A stretch of 64,000 nt of DNA, taken from assembly GCF_032854445.1 (NCBI RefSeq), contig NC_088302.1, positions 30,535,979 to 30,599,978 of the forward strand, given 5' to 3'. Positions 33,126-46,700 of the stretch are shown piece by piece. The position numbers and the translations under genes are program-made. Under the pieces are notes generated by a model. It was not told where the DNA came from. It searched no databases and was given only the letters and a program-made list of their open reading frames with translations. The first letter of the stretch is position 1, and each line of letters begins with the position of its first letter. This DNA is from Liolophura sinensis. Lineage: Eukaryota > Mollusca > Polyplacophora > Chitonida > Chitonidae.

Positions 33126-36100
33126 CGACAACGACCCTAAGATCATCTTCACGAGCCCAATTATGAGACTTAGTACTTGACCAGTGTGAAGAATACTCCA
33201 AATATAATTCGTATGATTGGTACAGTACCGAGGTACTTGATGCGTTGTGCACAGGCACCGATTTGTCTACTCAGTTAATGGTGAATGTTAGTCGATCGTG
33301 ACGTGCGATAAATCTCGACTTGCAGAAATCGTTTTATCGGGGGAGCTTATGTGTATAATCAGTGCGCGGAAACATAATACACAGATGGGTAGCAGCTGGG
33401 CATAGCATACCAAGTAGATGGTCAGCCTTCCCCTACTCTGCTGTCCCAGCCAAGTATAAAGCAAAGAGAGCTAAGCTGGTCATGCTCGCCGAGTTAAACT
33501 GCTTGTCTATCAATCGCTCGGACGCACGAAGCATTGGGTTGAGCCCAAGCTTCAGTCAAAGAATTTTCAAATTGTCTGTTTTTGGAAACTTGCGCTTGTA
33601 AAACGAGGCGTCGAAACAGACATTTGTATACCAGCCGTCAACCAAAATGGACATTTCACGTCAACAACCGTAATGTTGAAGACTTATAGGATAGAGAGTA
33701 AATTCAGAACAGTGTGATAGTTAGCAAACGGTCGCACATAACCGGTGAAATGTAGACTATTGATAACAACTTACGCGATCCCAAGCACCAAGACCCAAAT
33801 GTTACAGTTGACAGAAAGAATGTTCTAGGCGATAGAATTAAATCAGTAACCAAATCGTGGTCAGTGTTAGTATATACATGTAAGTTGTCAATATATACAT
33901 CTCAGTTGCGCTGTGATGTCGGCTGTGCATGTATCCCATATATGAAGGGGCGTGACAGAGATTCTGGACACTTCGCCCATCTGCTCTTACATGGTGCCGT
34001 GTAGACGGTCTTACGTGAATTGGGCACTAACACATGGCATACACTTTGAGCTCGCTGCCTAAATGAATATATGTGTACGTCAGTGACATGTGGGGAAAGT
34101 TTGTTACTTAATTACTTGCCAAAGCTATCTATATATAAACCGACCGGCACTCGGGTTTCCTTCACTAATGATATACTGCCCGCCGAGTCACGTGTACAAG
34201 CGAAATACTCTTGAGTATTTATTGATTGATCAGACAATCAATCAATAAACCAAACATCCCATCAATCACACAAAGAATACAATCACAATTACACAAGGAT
34301 ACAGGATTGTATGATGTTTTCATGTAATTATTACATATAAATGCATTTTGTCAAGATAAAATATTGTATATTTGAAAAGCGCAATACAATCGTGGAAATC
34401 GAGCAACATGTATGCATATATCATATCAATATAATCTACTTATACATCCATCATGAGATTAAGTGTGAATTCGACGGAAGTTCGGCTTGGGGGCCGTGGT
34501 CCATTAAGTCCCCAGAGAGTGACATCACTCAGAGACTAAGAACTGACGTCAAACTTTGCAATGAACAAAAACAAACCCTGACTGTTTGCAGGACTGCAAG
34601 ATACCAGATAATGTACCATCGAGATCTGTACAAATTAATAATTCATCGTTTAATAGATGCGAGGAACCAAAGCTTTGAAGTTGCTGACTGCCATTGTTTA
34701 TCGTCGTTGTTTTGGCTGTTGCGATCTGGATCATATCGTCATACGATCTGGTTAATACATTACGCTATAAGCTAATCCGTTAAACTGTTTACATTACTCT
34801 AACATGAAAATGTACTTATGCGTATGGTTTAAGTCAGTCAGCCTTCATTAGCACCAGCGTGTTTGACACAACTTTATCATTCGCGCCTTTATCTCTTGCG
34901 CATGTCACAAATCCATGCACAACTCTTGAGTGCTTTGAAATCGCATCAGCCTGCATGCGTACTGTGCCGAGTTGTGTCCGGTGCTTTGAGAGGACTGAAA
35001 ACTGATACAAAAACGTATTAGAAAGCGGTATTAGATACTTATCGCTGTGTAATCGTCCACATTACCCCTGTGACAGCCACAACCGATAAGTTTTCATCAG
35101 TGAAGAGATTAGAGGGACCAAGACAAGTGGTGGCTAAATATTTGACAATACCAGCGCTCTGCAGTTATCGTAGTCCCACCGTAGACACCAGTCTGGTTTG
35201 TGACATGGACGTACTCACCATGCCACGAATTCTACAACGCTGCAGTGTTCCTCTTTTTGATCCGTGTCAAAATAGCATCTAAAAACCTAGATCCGAGGCA
35301 AATATATTGGAATCACTTTTCGGGCGCATAAAAAGCAAACAGGCTGGTATAATTAATTCCATCAGGTTTGTTTATTCTAATTAATTTATTACAATCAATA
35401 CACCCCGGGTGGGTTTAATCCCTGCGTATTAGAACTGGTGTGGGTGTGTGACAGAGGGTGAAGAGTGTGGGGTGACCAATACGGGTAGAAAGGAAGCTAA
35501 ATGTTAACTGGAGCCAGTACTCGTGCCTTCGAGAGGGTCAGCAAACACAATGTTCCTTTCAGTCGCGATCGTGTCGCCTGCTTCGTTTTCTCTTACGAGG
35601 CCACTGGCGATCTGGACCACATTCTAAAGTACCTGTACTGATGGCTTAGCCCTAGGTGAGCGAACTGAGTAATAATAACTCTCTGTGGGTCACTGATTGC
35701 CTGTCATCCCGGCCAAGTCACATCGATATATTTAACCTCTTTAGGACCATTGTTAGCTCTAATCAGTGCTTTGTTGTTTGCCGGTGACACATTCTAAACT
35801 CAAATGGAGACGTTTCTCGGACCTATAACTGTTTCCATTAATTTTTTCTGGGCAACCTTTTTCTCTCATGCCTGGGCACCACACCACCCATTTCCTGCTC
35901 AATGTAGTACGCACCATCAGTGAAGGAGACTGCATGTCGAAGTCACGTACGCTGACTAATGTCCCTTCAATACTTCAAAAGATCTGTGATAAATTGTTGG
36001 TCATATAACTCAATCATGCAGGAATATGACAAACATAAATGATAAGGCGAAGTCTTGGTGAGGTTTTCAGTTTGCCACATTTAGAGGACCGTGGGAACTA

Positions 36101-36849
36101 TTGTAATCCTTCAACTCTTCCCCATGCTTGCTAGATGTTTATTCAAGCATATTCTGAAGTCATTATTCTCTGTTGTCTGATAAAATTATACTTTTGTGAA
36201 GCCCTTAAACTGGGCAATCCAGCCAATGTACCTTAGTCTCCAAAATCAAATTTAAAATGTGCATAGGCCATAAATTGCACAAGAAGTTGATCTTTCATAT
36301 GTAAAAAGGTTGAGGAATTTGGGCATAGGAACACCACGGCAGCTCCGATTTATCCAGCTGCGTAATCGAGTAAATGGTTGATCATCCGCACGCATACATT
36401 CTTTCATCCACTGAGTGACTGACGATAATACATCTTGAAAATATGAGCAAAGAAGCAAGAATGATGACTGATGTGAGGTCATAAGCTTCGACGCAGGCGC
36501 ATTCAAAACTGCACCATATGGCCAAGAGGCAGGAAGATCATCGCAGCTAAATTTTTTTTTTGGAAATTGAGAGCTATTAAAATTAAAATGAAATGTTAGC
36601 GAAATTTTTGTCTCAGTCATGCATCACTCAATCAACAATTCATTGCGCGAATTGCCGCGAAGTACTTCAACACGTCTATTAGGCCGGTATGTTGGTATAT
36701 AACCCTACAAAAATGGCCAGAATTGTGTTGAAAATGCACGAAACTCTCGCAAGTTGAACTTGATATCTAACTTGTCATAGTGGATAAAATCCAGTTTCAG
36801 CAAGATGAGCCATTTTCCAGCGACATGCAGGTGTATGGTTATGGATTTC
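33126..36849. other. Intergenic between the two receptors
   Basis: An RT-element 3' trace (CAGACATTTGTATACCAGCC, 33617-33660, antisense) is the only recognised item. Open frames up to 144 codons (34341-34775) show no recognisable protein and are probably chance. Confidence 0.4.
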
Positions 36850-36900
36850 ACCACCCGCTGTCTTCAGTACGGCGTAAAACACCAATCAAACAAATAATTT
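36850..36900 (+). mobile_element. SINE family 1 tail fragment
   Basis: CAGTACGGCGTAAAACACCA ATCAAACAAATAA; only the 3' end remains. Confidence 0.72.
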
Positions 36901-39310
36901 TAAAAAACGTTTGGAAAACTGAGTGTATAGAGACGGGCTGACCGACGGACGGTCCGACGAATTGACAGACGAGGGTTAAACAAATAGGCCTCCTTTCACT
37001 TCACAGACAATATCCTCATAAAACGCAAACAAATAAATGAATAAATAACAAATGCATATTTTGCAGAAATATGAATATTTTTCTGTTACAAAAATGGTGA
37101 AAATTGCAATTTTCGCCGTGACCAACAGCTCTCCATACAATTTCTTCTCATGGAGTGTTCCATGATGGTCACTCGTGGATTAAGACGTAGCCTTGGTTTC
37201 ACGAAGCGCATTTACCTAAGTAAACCCTTAACTACCATGACAACGCATGTTGTAGAAAAAAAGGAGTAGCATTTAGTTGTACTTAACACTATAGCTCACC
37301 CCAGGTCGTCTCAAGCGCTAACTCCATTATAGATGCCTCCACCGGTGAGGACTCTACGTGAAACTTAAAATAAAGGTGTAACTGTTTGGGGGCTAGATAC
37401 AGTCTTGTAGCTCTCCTGTGACATGTTGACGGACAGATGGCTGCACAATGAAAACTAACGACATTAGGCGGGTAGCTTAACTGTTTAGGCTCGGGTCGTC
37501 GAATAAACTTTACAGAGAAAAAAGAAGGCCTTTTGGTCAGTGGCAATGTCTGAATTTAAGGCAGTTGTGATTTTTATCCACCATCGCTTACTCATCCTGC
37601 TAATATTTATTTCCTGCGCAAGGTAAAGCCCTCTCTGCTTCTGAAGTCCGCCATATTTCCTCGTTTTGGATTATGTCCATTTCGCTGGCTTCCGAGATTA
37701 AGATAGACGGACGGTCCGTCTATCTTCATCCCAGCTAGCTTTTACCCTGAGCCTCTTCGTCTATCAGTTTATCTGTCGGAAAGATATACTGTACTTTATT
37801 CAGCTTGAAACATGCTATGCAGTGTCAGAATTAGCAATTTCAGACGTTGGTTGAAAGCATGCGATAATTTAGAGCATCTGCCGATAGTGAGATGTCAGTG
37901 ACCGATGAGACATGTGCGTACTCCATATATGCGTCCCTTCGGCATGATGTCTGGCATATATATAATAAACGGACTTCAGTGTACACGTATTATATACAGT
38001 AGCCCATCAGTAGTTTAAGATAGGTGTCACTTCGGCGTTGACCAAATGTTTTCGTGCAGACATGTTCTAATACGCATTTGGGATACATAGCTTTCAAACA
38101 GCTTTATGAAAAAGTCCATGTGAATTTATAAAGGTAAAACAACCCTCTCTCAGCCCTTTAGACTCAGATATAACCAAAATATAGGTGATCAGTTCTCGAC
38201 TCCGATACGAAAATGCGAATATTTGACTTGCTATTAAATGTTATTTACAGTTACTATGTATACATTATATATATGCGCATTATATCATGAAGGCTACACC
38301 TTAAAACAACTTATAAATGTAATAAAAACGTATTAACGTTTTAGGAAAAAGTATATGGTATACAAACGTACAACATGAACACTACATTGTCTTTAAAAAA
38401 TTAACCAACGGAGTATATCATATTAGGTGCTTATATAACCGTAAATAACATTTAATTATGTTATAGGCGTACATGATACAGCCGTTACCTTTATTCTATA
38501 ATTATTATATTGTCATTATTATTCCTATAATTATTATAACTGAAAAATGGCGTTACACAGGCTCACAGTGCGTTGTACACTATGTTTTTTGGTTCAGTTT
38601 TGAATAAATCCTTTCTGGAATCAAAGCTACGAATGCGTATATAGATAATGCGAATAATGCGTGTAAGGTTATCAAAATAATTCAAACAAGCCACGTAAAA
38701 TATTGGACTACACTTGGCACGCATTTTTCTAATCTAAAATGCTTTGTAATTGTATGTAATACTGTGTGATTTCAATGAATCTTACATTTCAATTGGATTT
38801 CTGTTTCCTGACATCTCGCCTCGATACTGCTGCGATATTGTCGAACTGTATGATGTCAAGTCATAATCATTTATTCATTAAATTTACATCTGAAGTCGAA
38901 AGAGGCATACTCTTAATTGTGTCCCGCTTTGTTGAGTGAGAAATGGGTAATTTATTAATGTAGGAAGCTTTTCGAAATAACCACCAGGCAGCAGTTCAGA
39001 AATTCCTCCAGTGTCACATTCAGCTTATAATATTGGTTCAGAAGTGTAGGCCTACTTAAGTCTAAAATGAATGAATGCTTGGGGTATAACGCCCTACCTT
39101 AAGCCTAGACTGATAGAGGTATCACGATAACCCGTTGTGGATGATTATCAAAGGATCGTTATAGTCTAAAATTATGTACGCTCAAGAATTAATTTTGTAA
39201 TTGTAATATAGAAGGAAAGTGTACAGGCTTGCAAAATTACACTTGTGCTGTATAATGACGTATTCAAAGATGCCAGGTTATGGTAAGCATTTTAGCCCAG
39301 ATATAGCTTA
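36901..39310. other. Intergenic, AT-rich
   Basis: No gene recognised. It contains a perfect 13-bp inverted repeat at 37700-37726 and a very AT-rich stretch at 38200-38700. Confidence 0.4.
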
Positions 39311-39319
39311 AAAGGATAC

Positions 39320-39725
39320 AAGGGTTCGGGTCATGGTCCAGTGGGTAAGACGCTTGCGTTCCATTAGCTGAGGCACCTGAAACGTGGATTCAATCCGGTT
39401 CTGGTACAGGAGATATGAAAGATTCCACTGGTTCTAATGTTCTTAAAACATTGGGGAAACAAGTGGCCAATGGTGAATTCTTAATTGTATGCATGGACTT
39501 TACGGAATACGCGAGAAATAGCCTGTTTCAAGTTAGCAAACACGACGTATATATATACAGCTGTATGTCACAGGTCGGAATGTTAGCCCGTAGCTTGCCA
39601 AAGTTCGGTGGTTTACTCCAGGCCGTCCGCGCCTTCCTCTACCCATATAGTATTCAGGTGGCCATCGTGTAAATGAAAAAGTGTGGTCAGTAAACAAACA
39701 AAAAAACAAAAAAATAAATACATAA
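39320..39725 (+). mobile_element. Probable tRNA-derived SINE, third family
   Basis: The head TCATGGTCCAGTGGGTAAGA (A-box-like) and GGATTCAATCCGG (B-box-like) is followed by a body with GCTTGCCAAAGTTCGGTGGT and an A-rich tail. The body is echoed at 13430-13550 (CTTGCCAAAGATCGGTGGTT). The 85-codon open frame within it is not a gene. Confidence 0.6.
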
Positions 39726-40179
39726 ATAAATGAGAAAATGCATTTTACGGTACCTAGAAATGTTTAAAGCATCTAAAGGCATATGAGGTATATTTTGTTG
39801 GATAGAGGATAACTACATAGTTATACCCCTTATACGCCCTCTTATTAACATACAGATTTGATCCAGTTTTTCCCAGCGGATCATAGGATCATTACAGGTT
39901 AGCAATAGTCAATCCAAAAAAATAAAAAAAATAAAATCACTCTTGTTTTCCAGTTAATGAAGCCATCCCTAACTGTGGCACCGTGTGTGTTTGTAGGGCG
40001 GAATGAGCATGTCTTTACCACAGAGCCGCGATCTGCATTTCCAGCCCCCGGGAGAACTATAGTATTACGTGTGGGGACACAAAGTGCGCTGAGTAAAATC
40101 CTGCCTTAGTATTGATGCTGATTTTTTTCGCCTGTGTTAGTGTGACTTTGTCTACAAACCGATATTACACAGGGTATAT

Positions 40180-40400
40180 GCATGCAACTCGTGTTTAACA
40201 CGGGCAGAGTGCGGGGCTGTATACCGGACGCGCCACACGAGCCTGTATACAGTAGGCGGCTGCATGGCCCAAGTCAGCATGAATTGCCTGCAATTAGAGA
40301 TAACCGCCATCCCATAAACTTTGTATACGGTCGCCCGCGGCAGATGCCCGAGGCCGCATTCAAAGCCTTCACAGGCTTCACATTAGAAAGCTAACTGGAC
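40180..40400 (+). promoter_or_regulatory. GC-richer block before iGluR-2 exon 1
   Basis: CGGGCAGAGTGCGGGGCTGT and GGTCGCCCGCGGCAGATGCC stand out from AT-rich surroundings 170-380 bp upstream of the iGluR-2 start codon. It could be a promoter or 5' UTR. No TATA box or initiator is claimed. Confidence 0.3.
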
Positions 40401-40563
40401 ATATTAGTCTGCGCAATAACAACAACGGACGGTTGAATGGCGGACAAGCTCATACGTGGTTATCATGTGACATTATACTATTACGTGGCCGCTATGACGA
40501 ACTCGAGAGAAAATGGACAAATGACAGATACTGGGATGAGTGTTCAAATCTAACGATACAAGA

Positions 40564-40714
40564 ATGGCATGGCTTCGGGCTATGGCGTCGACCTTCATCG
40601 CCTTAACGAAAGCTTCCAGATCGGACAGGAACGCGTTGTGTGTGTTTATCTTGTCCTGCACTGTTTTTCTGTCATCGTCGGTATTTGTGGTTGATGCCAT
40701 CAAAATAAACATTG
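40564..40714 (+). CDS. iGluR-2 exon 1: signal peptide
   Basis: Starts MAWLRAMASTFIALTKASRS; hydrophobic core CVFILSCTVFLSSSVFVVDA; then IKINI and donor ATTG|GTAAGT, phase 1 as in iGluR-1. I chose the ATG at 40564 (A at -3). The in-frame ATG at 40582 would give a shorter, more typical signal and is equally possible. Confidence 0.82.
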
Positions 40715-43700
40715 GTAAGTCCTCAATAGGCGACTAAATGACTATATATTTGTATCTATGGATACATTATTTAACTTTATAAACTTAAAGTGTAGATGTT
40801 GTTTGATCCTGCAGCTAGAGTTTTAGTATGAATATTCGTTTACATTTCCTGTCAAAATTTTATATTAAATCCCAAGGTAATATTTATATACTCTCATTGT
40901 AAATGTTGAAAAGTCTTGTAATACACCGGTTACAGTGACGGCAATATTTACTTGTATTTGCTGTGCATAGACTGTTGTATGACAAGTCTGTCATTATAAT
41001 CTATATTTTGCTTGTTATGTCTATTACCTTGATCGCTTCAAACAAAATCACGTGATGTTTACCGTGTACACGTGTATGGGAGGTGTGTATTTATGAGTTT
41101 AGATTCGAACGTTCTATAATGTCAAATGGCACACTATCACTGAGGATTCTACAGAAAGTGTTTACAGAAAACAAATTGTAAAATAGTTTTAAGAAGTTCC
41201 AACACGCATAAATGTATAAGCATCAAGAAACTGAGGTAAACGTAGCGTCATAAAACAGATAGACATGACAATGGTATAGATAACTATACAGAGCACAGAT
41301 TTACCTACACAGTGAAAATGGCAGAGAATACTTGTATATAGCAATAGTTGTTAGGGCAATGCCGCTCAATGCTCTATAGCCTAGCTGGCTATAACCCGGA
41401 TGAACGCTGACATAGGGCAGCAAAGCATGTATGCATATTACAGATGAATCATAAAGACCATCAGATCATAATTATTTTAGGCCATAGTTCATCATAATTA
41501 TTTTAGGCCATAGTTCATCATAATTATTTTAGGCCATAGTTCATCAGAATTATCTTAGGCCATAGTTCATCAGAATTATTTTAGGCCATAGTTCATCAGA
41601 ATTATTTTAGGCCATAGGTCATCAGAATTATCTTAGGCCATAGTTCATCAGAATTATTTTAGGCCATAGTTCATCAGAATTACTTTAGGCCATAGTTCAT
41701 CAGAATTATTTTAGGCCATAGTTCATCTGTAGGCTAGTGATGCAACAGACATATTACATGCCTTGGCATAGTCCTTTAAACAATCCATGTATAGCAAAGC
41801 TGTGAAAGATATACACCCGTCTTCGCTGGATTTAAAGGAAACCACCTACTCCCAGGTGTTACGGCTTGACCTATATTTGTACAAAGGCCAAAACGGATCT
41901 CTCGCATTTCAATTTTCACATTGTAAAGTACCCTTACTTGGACAGTAATATACCGAAGGGTCCTGCATATGGTGTATACATATCGTGCTTTGTGGCATTT
42001 GTAAAATCCTGTGTGTTATGTGACGATCTCATTTAACGTCACATGTCATTAGTGCAAAATCAAAAACCTTGTGGGTCAAGGTTATTCCAGCAAACGCCCT
42101 CACCCTAAGTTTCTAAGTTTACAATGTGTATAATTCTCTTGTATAAATGTGGATAGAGCTTCCAGAATCTCTGGCGCTCTGCTTCACGATTGTGTCTTAT
42201 TCCGTTAAACACTGGGCTAGGTGCTGTATATTGATCGTGTTGAATTAGATCGCCATGTTGGATATCTGCAACCCATTTGTCTAGAGCCTACCGTGCGCCT
42301 TTCAAAACTGTTGACAGCTTCACTTGGCATGATTCCGCCGTAATTTCGTACTTTATATACTTTCTTTGTTCTTTGATAGTTGTATGAAACGCCGTTTTGA
42401 GAATTCGCTTTGCAGTTATTGACTTGGCTCTAACGACCATTTTGTTTGCGGGCTGATATACGAATGTCTGGTTCGACGCATAGATAATTTCCTTCAAGCC
42501 AATGTGTATATCTTAGCTTAACTCTATAGTATGGTACCATAAAGTCAATATAGTGTTAGTTTCCATTGTTTAAAATGACCTGGAATTGCCGATTTGATTG
42601 ATGCGCATATAGTTCACGTTACTTAGTCAACTCGATCCGCTATAATCTAAACACTTTACAGGCATGTACGAATTTCAAATCTGGACACTCACATTAAAGC
42701 TTGTGATTTCCAAACTTCTGGTCAGAGCCGTAAACCACGATTCTGCTGGTGGGGTAAACATCCCCATTGCAATGTTTTAATGTTACTGTAGGCTAAATAT
42801 GATGACAACACAACATTTTGAGTAATTCTAAACCAGCGACGTCTAATAATTTGCAATTAACATTACTGACTTCTTTATTTACCTAATTCTGCTTAAGTCA
42901 TGCTGCTAGGGGCCGTCTAATTTGCTACTATTTTCTATTTTAAATTTTAAAATTTTTAAAATTTTTCTCTATTTCAGGATTTCTATGAACAGTTAGAATA
43001 AAACTTAACTGGGGTAAACTGACAAGAGTCCTGTTACGTATCACCATTTGCCAGCTATCACACTGTGGCTTTACTCTCTTTACTGTACGTCTATAATTAT
43101 ATTATATTTCTTAAAGAAGATTTCTCTTGCACCATCGGCTGTGAATGAAACACAAAGTTTCCAGTCACCATTGAGAATATGGCCTGACCTAGTTTTCAAA
43201 GATGCTTGTTTTCAGTCGTTATAGTTGCCTGTTCAAACCCGGGCTTGGTTAGGGAAGTTACGAATTATCCCGCTCGCAATGTTGTTGACGCTTCTTGTGG
43301 ACATTTGAACAGAGTAACTTTCTTAGAAGACCACTTGCTTTCCACCTGCACTGTGTGCATATATCTGTACGTTATGAGTGTAAGAATGTTCGTCAGTAAT
43401 TAACCGATGGTTGCTGGTTTACATCGGCCACTCCGGCTATCTCCACCCATAAGACAGACAGCCAAATTGAAAATTCTCGAGTTAGGTGTTGAACAATAAT
43501 CAAATAAATATATATTCAGCACTATAAGCCAGAGCATGTAGCAATTCATGCAGATAAAAATCTATTGTCTGATAACCCACTGACTGCACGGGACACAAGC
43601 TGACTGATTGCAACGGTGATGCGCCATTATTACAAGATTTATGTACCGTTTACTCAGATAATCTGCTGCATCACTAGATCTGTTGCGTATTATCAGAGTT

Positions 43701-46700
43701 CAAAACATCCATGGTGATCTAATATACTCGTTACACAGAAAAGCCTAATCAGGTAAAATCAACTAACGACTCAATTTAGTCCGCTAAAGGAATGATAAGT
43801 GGATGATGGGTGTACGCATATGGAAGCCCACTGCAGTCATCATTCTGCGACAATTCGACAAAGCAAAAATTTTCGTGGCTCTGTCGTTCCGTAGTCCTTG
43901 ATTTGCATATTAAAAAAAAAACGCTCATTCTTATAAATAAACATTCTAGTTTAAAATGTCACCGTCCTATCAACGGCCAGGGAAAAAAGTTGACTGTTGC
44001 TTTCTGTCATGTTGATTATCATTTTATCTGATTAGCATAAAATAAATGATTGCGCATGTGTAAAAACCTGAAGACGACACATTATAACTGAAATGTCGTG
44101 GTGTCGCCCCGTTAAGATGTGAACCAAAATCCAGAGAAGCACTGCATTTTGCATTATCTTCGTTAGACAAAGGGCAATATAGTTTAACGAGAAATGTTGT
44201 TTTGTCGTGTTTGCCACAAAAGTAGCAGCAGAAGACGAATCTGCCAATGTAACGGCAAACTGTTTCGCTTCTGTTCTGTTGAAGTACAGAGTAGACCGAA
44301 GCGATGGCCGCAACTGGCTTCCATAGGTACCTAATTGTCGAACAGATGGCGAAAGTCCAACTATATGCTCACGTGACACTGTGCCAGCAACAACTGTGCT
44401 ATGTTTACCAGCCGTCAGTCATCCGCGAATTGTAAATCTGGTTGACGTTATGGTGTCGATTATGAGAAGACTCAAGGCTTTATACCAATGCCGAAGGAAT
44501 GTTTAATGTACTTGCACTTTTAACGAACTCAATTCGCTTATGCAGGAAACTATCAGTTGGATCGGCCCTTTTTCTTTTTGAAATACCAGTACCAAGCCAA
44601 TATTTCACATGGCCCTCTAGAACTCCTACAGTGAAAAATGTCATATCCTCCATATATTCAAAGATAGAATAGCACGATTATGGATCTCATTGGTCAAGTC
44701 CAAAATGTAAGCAAAATACCTTGGGCAGAGAATTTGCCTCAGCCTTGGACAGAGAATTTGCGGATATGCCCTCTCTAGTTTTTCAGGGGCCTTTCAGGGA
44801 ATAGTAAGCGGTCAGCGCTGCTCGTGAGGCTGTTTGCACAGTCTATAACGTTTCACTTTTCTTATGGCATGCTTATGGTGTGCTCATGGCGTGCATATTT
44901 GTACGTCACACGTGGAAATGTTCATAAGTAAATTTACAAGAGTCGATGTGTTACCTTTTCATAAAGTTCATCGTCATGGTATAAGTAAAAATGTTATGGC
45001 GTTAAGAAACACTCAAGTAAAGAAGGTATACATTTTTTTATGAATCTGTGACCTTAAAATCAAGAGAAATCTTCCAGTACAGGTTTAAGAAATGGAATGT
45101 CCAAGGCAAAGAAAAACTAGCATGAAGCATATGTTTCCTCCCGCAATAATGCTGACCGCCGTCATACAAGTGAAATATTCCTGAGTACGACGTAAAACAC
45201 CAATCAAATAAATAAATAAATAAATAAATAAATGAAGTATATATCGGATGAAAGACCTTTGAACCGTGACGAGTAAAGTCGCAAGAGTTCTTTTTTTTTT
45301 TTTTACTTTTTTTTTGACCTAGTAAAATGAATTTGAAACTTTGGATTTTTATGAGTTAGTATTGCAGAGACCAGTGTGTTGAGCACACTACTGTATTATG
45401 ACAAATATCCATTGTGCGCATTGAACTTACTGCTGATTAAAAGTGCGTCGGTAAACCTGGTTACAAGTGGCTGCATGCTCTTTAACGCCGTTGTAATACG
45501 GCGTTTTTGTGCTCGTTCGGTCGCTTTCACAACCTGTCATTATGAGAATGCCGATGTGAACTTTATATATCACGCATCCACAAAACGCATTCGTCTTCTA
45601 ATGAAGAAAAACACGTCAAAAATATCATTAGCAGTAGTAGTACCTGCTACTAGTTTAAAAGTGGAAACACGGAGAATATTCAATACTGGCCGTGGGCAGC
45701 ACGTATACTCCTAATTACGTGATAGGTGGTCTGTCACGAGTGACTGCAGTGTTTGGCGTGAGATTAACGTTAATAAACCTTGCAAATAATCCAGTTACCC
45801 CGATTATTTCCTCCCAAATTACTGTATCCTGGCAAATGTCATGGTTCCTTCCTGTGTACATATGACACGCTAACTTCATCCGAAACAGTCTGTTTTGTTC
45901 CCTTATCAGTCCCTACATCAGCGATCCATTGTGGACAATAAACGGTCTTTTATACAGACAGATCCTATTGCTTTGCCCTGAAGAACACAACTGTAGAACG
46001 TAGTAGAATTCCATCCTGATCATCCAATGATTGCTTCCTTTCAGTTTAACCACAATTAATATTCACCAATATAATACACGCGGCCAAGATATGATCATAA
46101 TACTGTCAAAGTGGCGTAAAGACGTAATCATTCATTCAGTGGAATGAAAGACAGACGTATGCCTGAAGTGGTGGGACGCTTGAACTGTGTAGTATGACTG
46201 ATTCATTTAATGACATGTACTTATTTATTTCTCATTGAACTTGAATTGTCTCCCTTGAGTTTATTCTAATGATCGCTTAAGTAGGGATAACTTTTAAATT
46301 CTTAAATATATTTTTTCGTATAGCCTTAGCCTTATGTTTAACCGGCGTTTATTTGTGTGTCTGTTTGTCCTGTCAGTTTGTCTGTCTGTCTGTGTGTCTA
46401 TTTGTGTGTCTGTTTGTCTCTCAGTATGTCTGTCTCTCTGTAAGCAGTTTTACCGAAAAAAGTACACGGATTATACACGGATTTGGAGGAAAGCTAGTGC
46501 ACAGGTTGGCCTTACATCGGTTAATTAGGACCAGTCCATTAAATTTTGATTTGGAATTTATTATACGATTTTTTTTTATCATTAACAGTAGAAGAGATAG
46601 GAGAGCATAGTCCCTTTGTCTGATCTGAATTTGCTGGAGTAGAAGTTTTTTTTCACTCTTTGAGTGCTATCTAGTTATCAGTCTTACACTTAATTAAGAT

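Noticed and set aside
34341-34775. 144-codon open frame between the receptors
   Set aside because: Composition and lack of any recognisable motif or splice context suggest chance.
41460-41728. CRISPR-like regular repeats
   Set aside because: Repeats are directly abutting with no unique spacers, in an animal intron.
46334-46610. Cys-rich open frames
   Set aside because: Generated by a (TGTC)n-type low-complexity patch.
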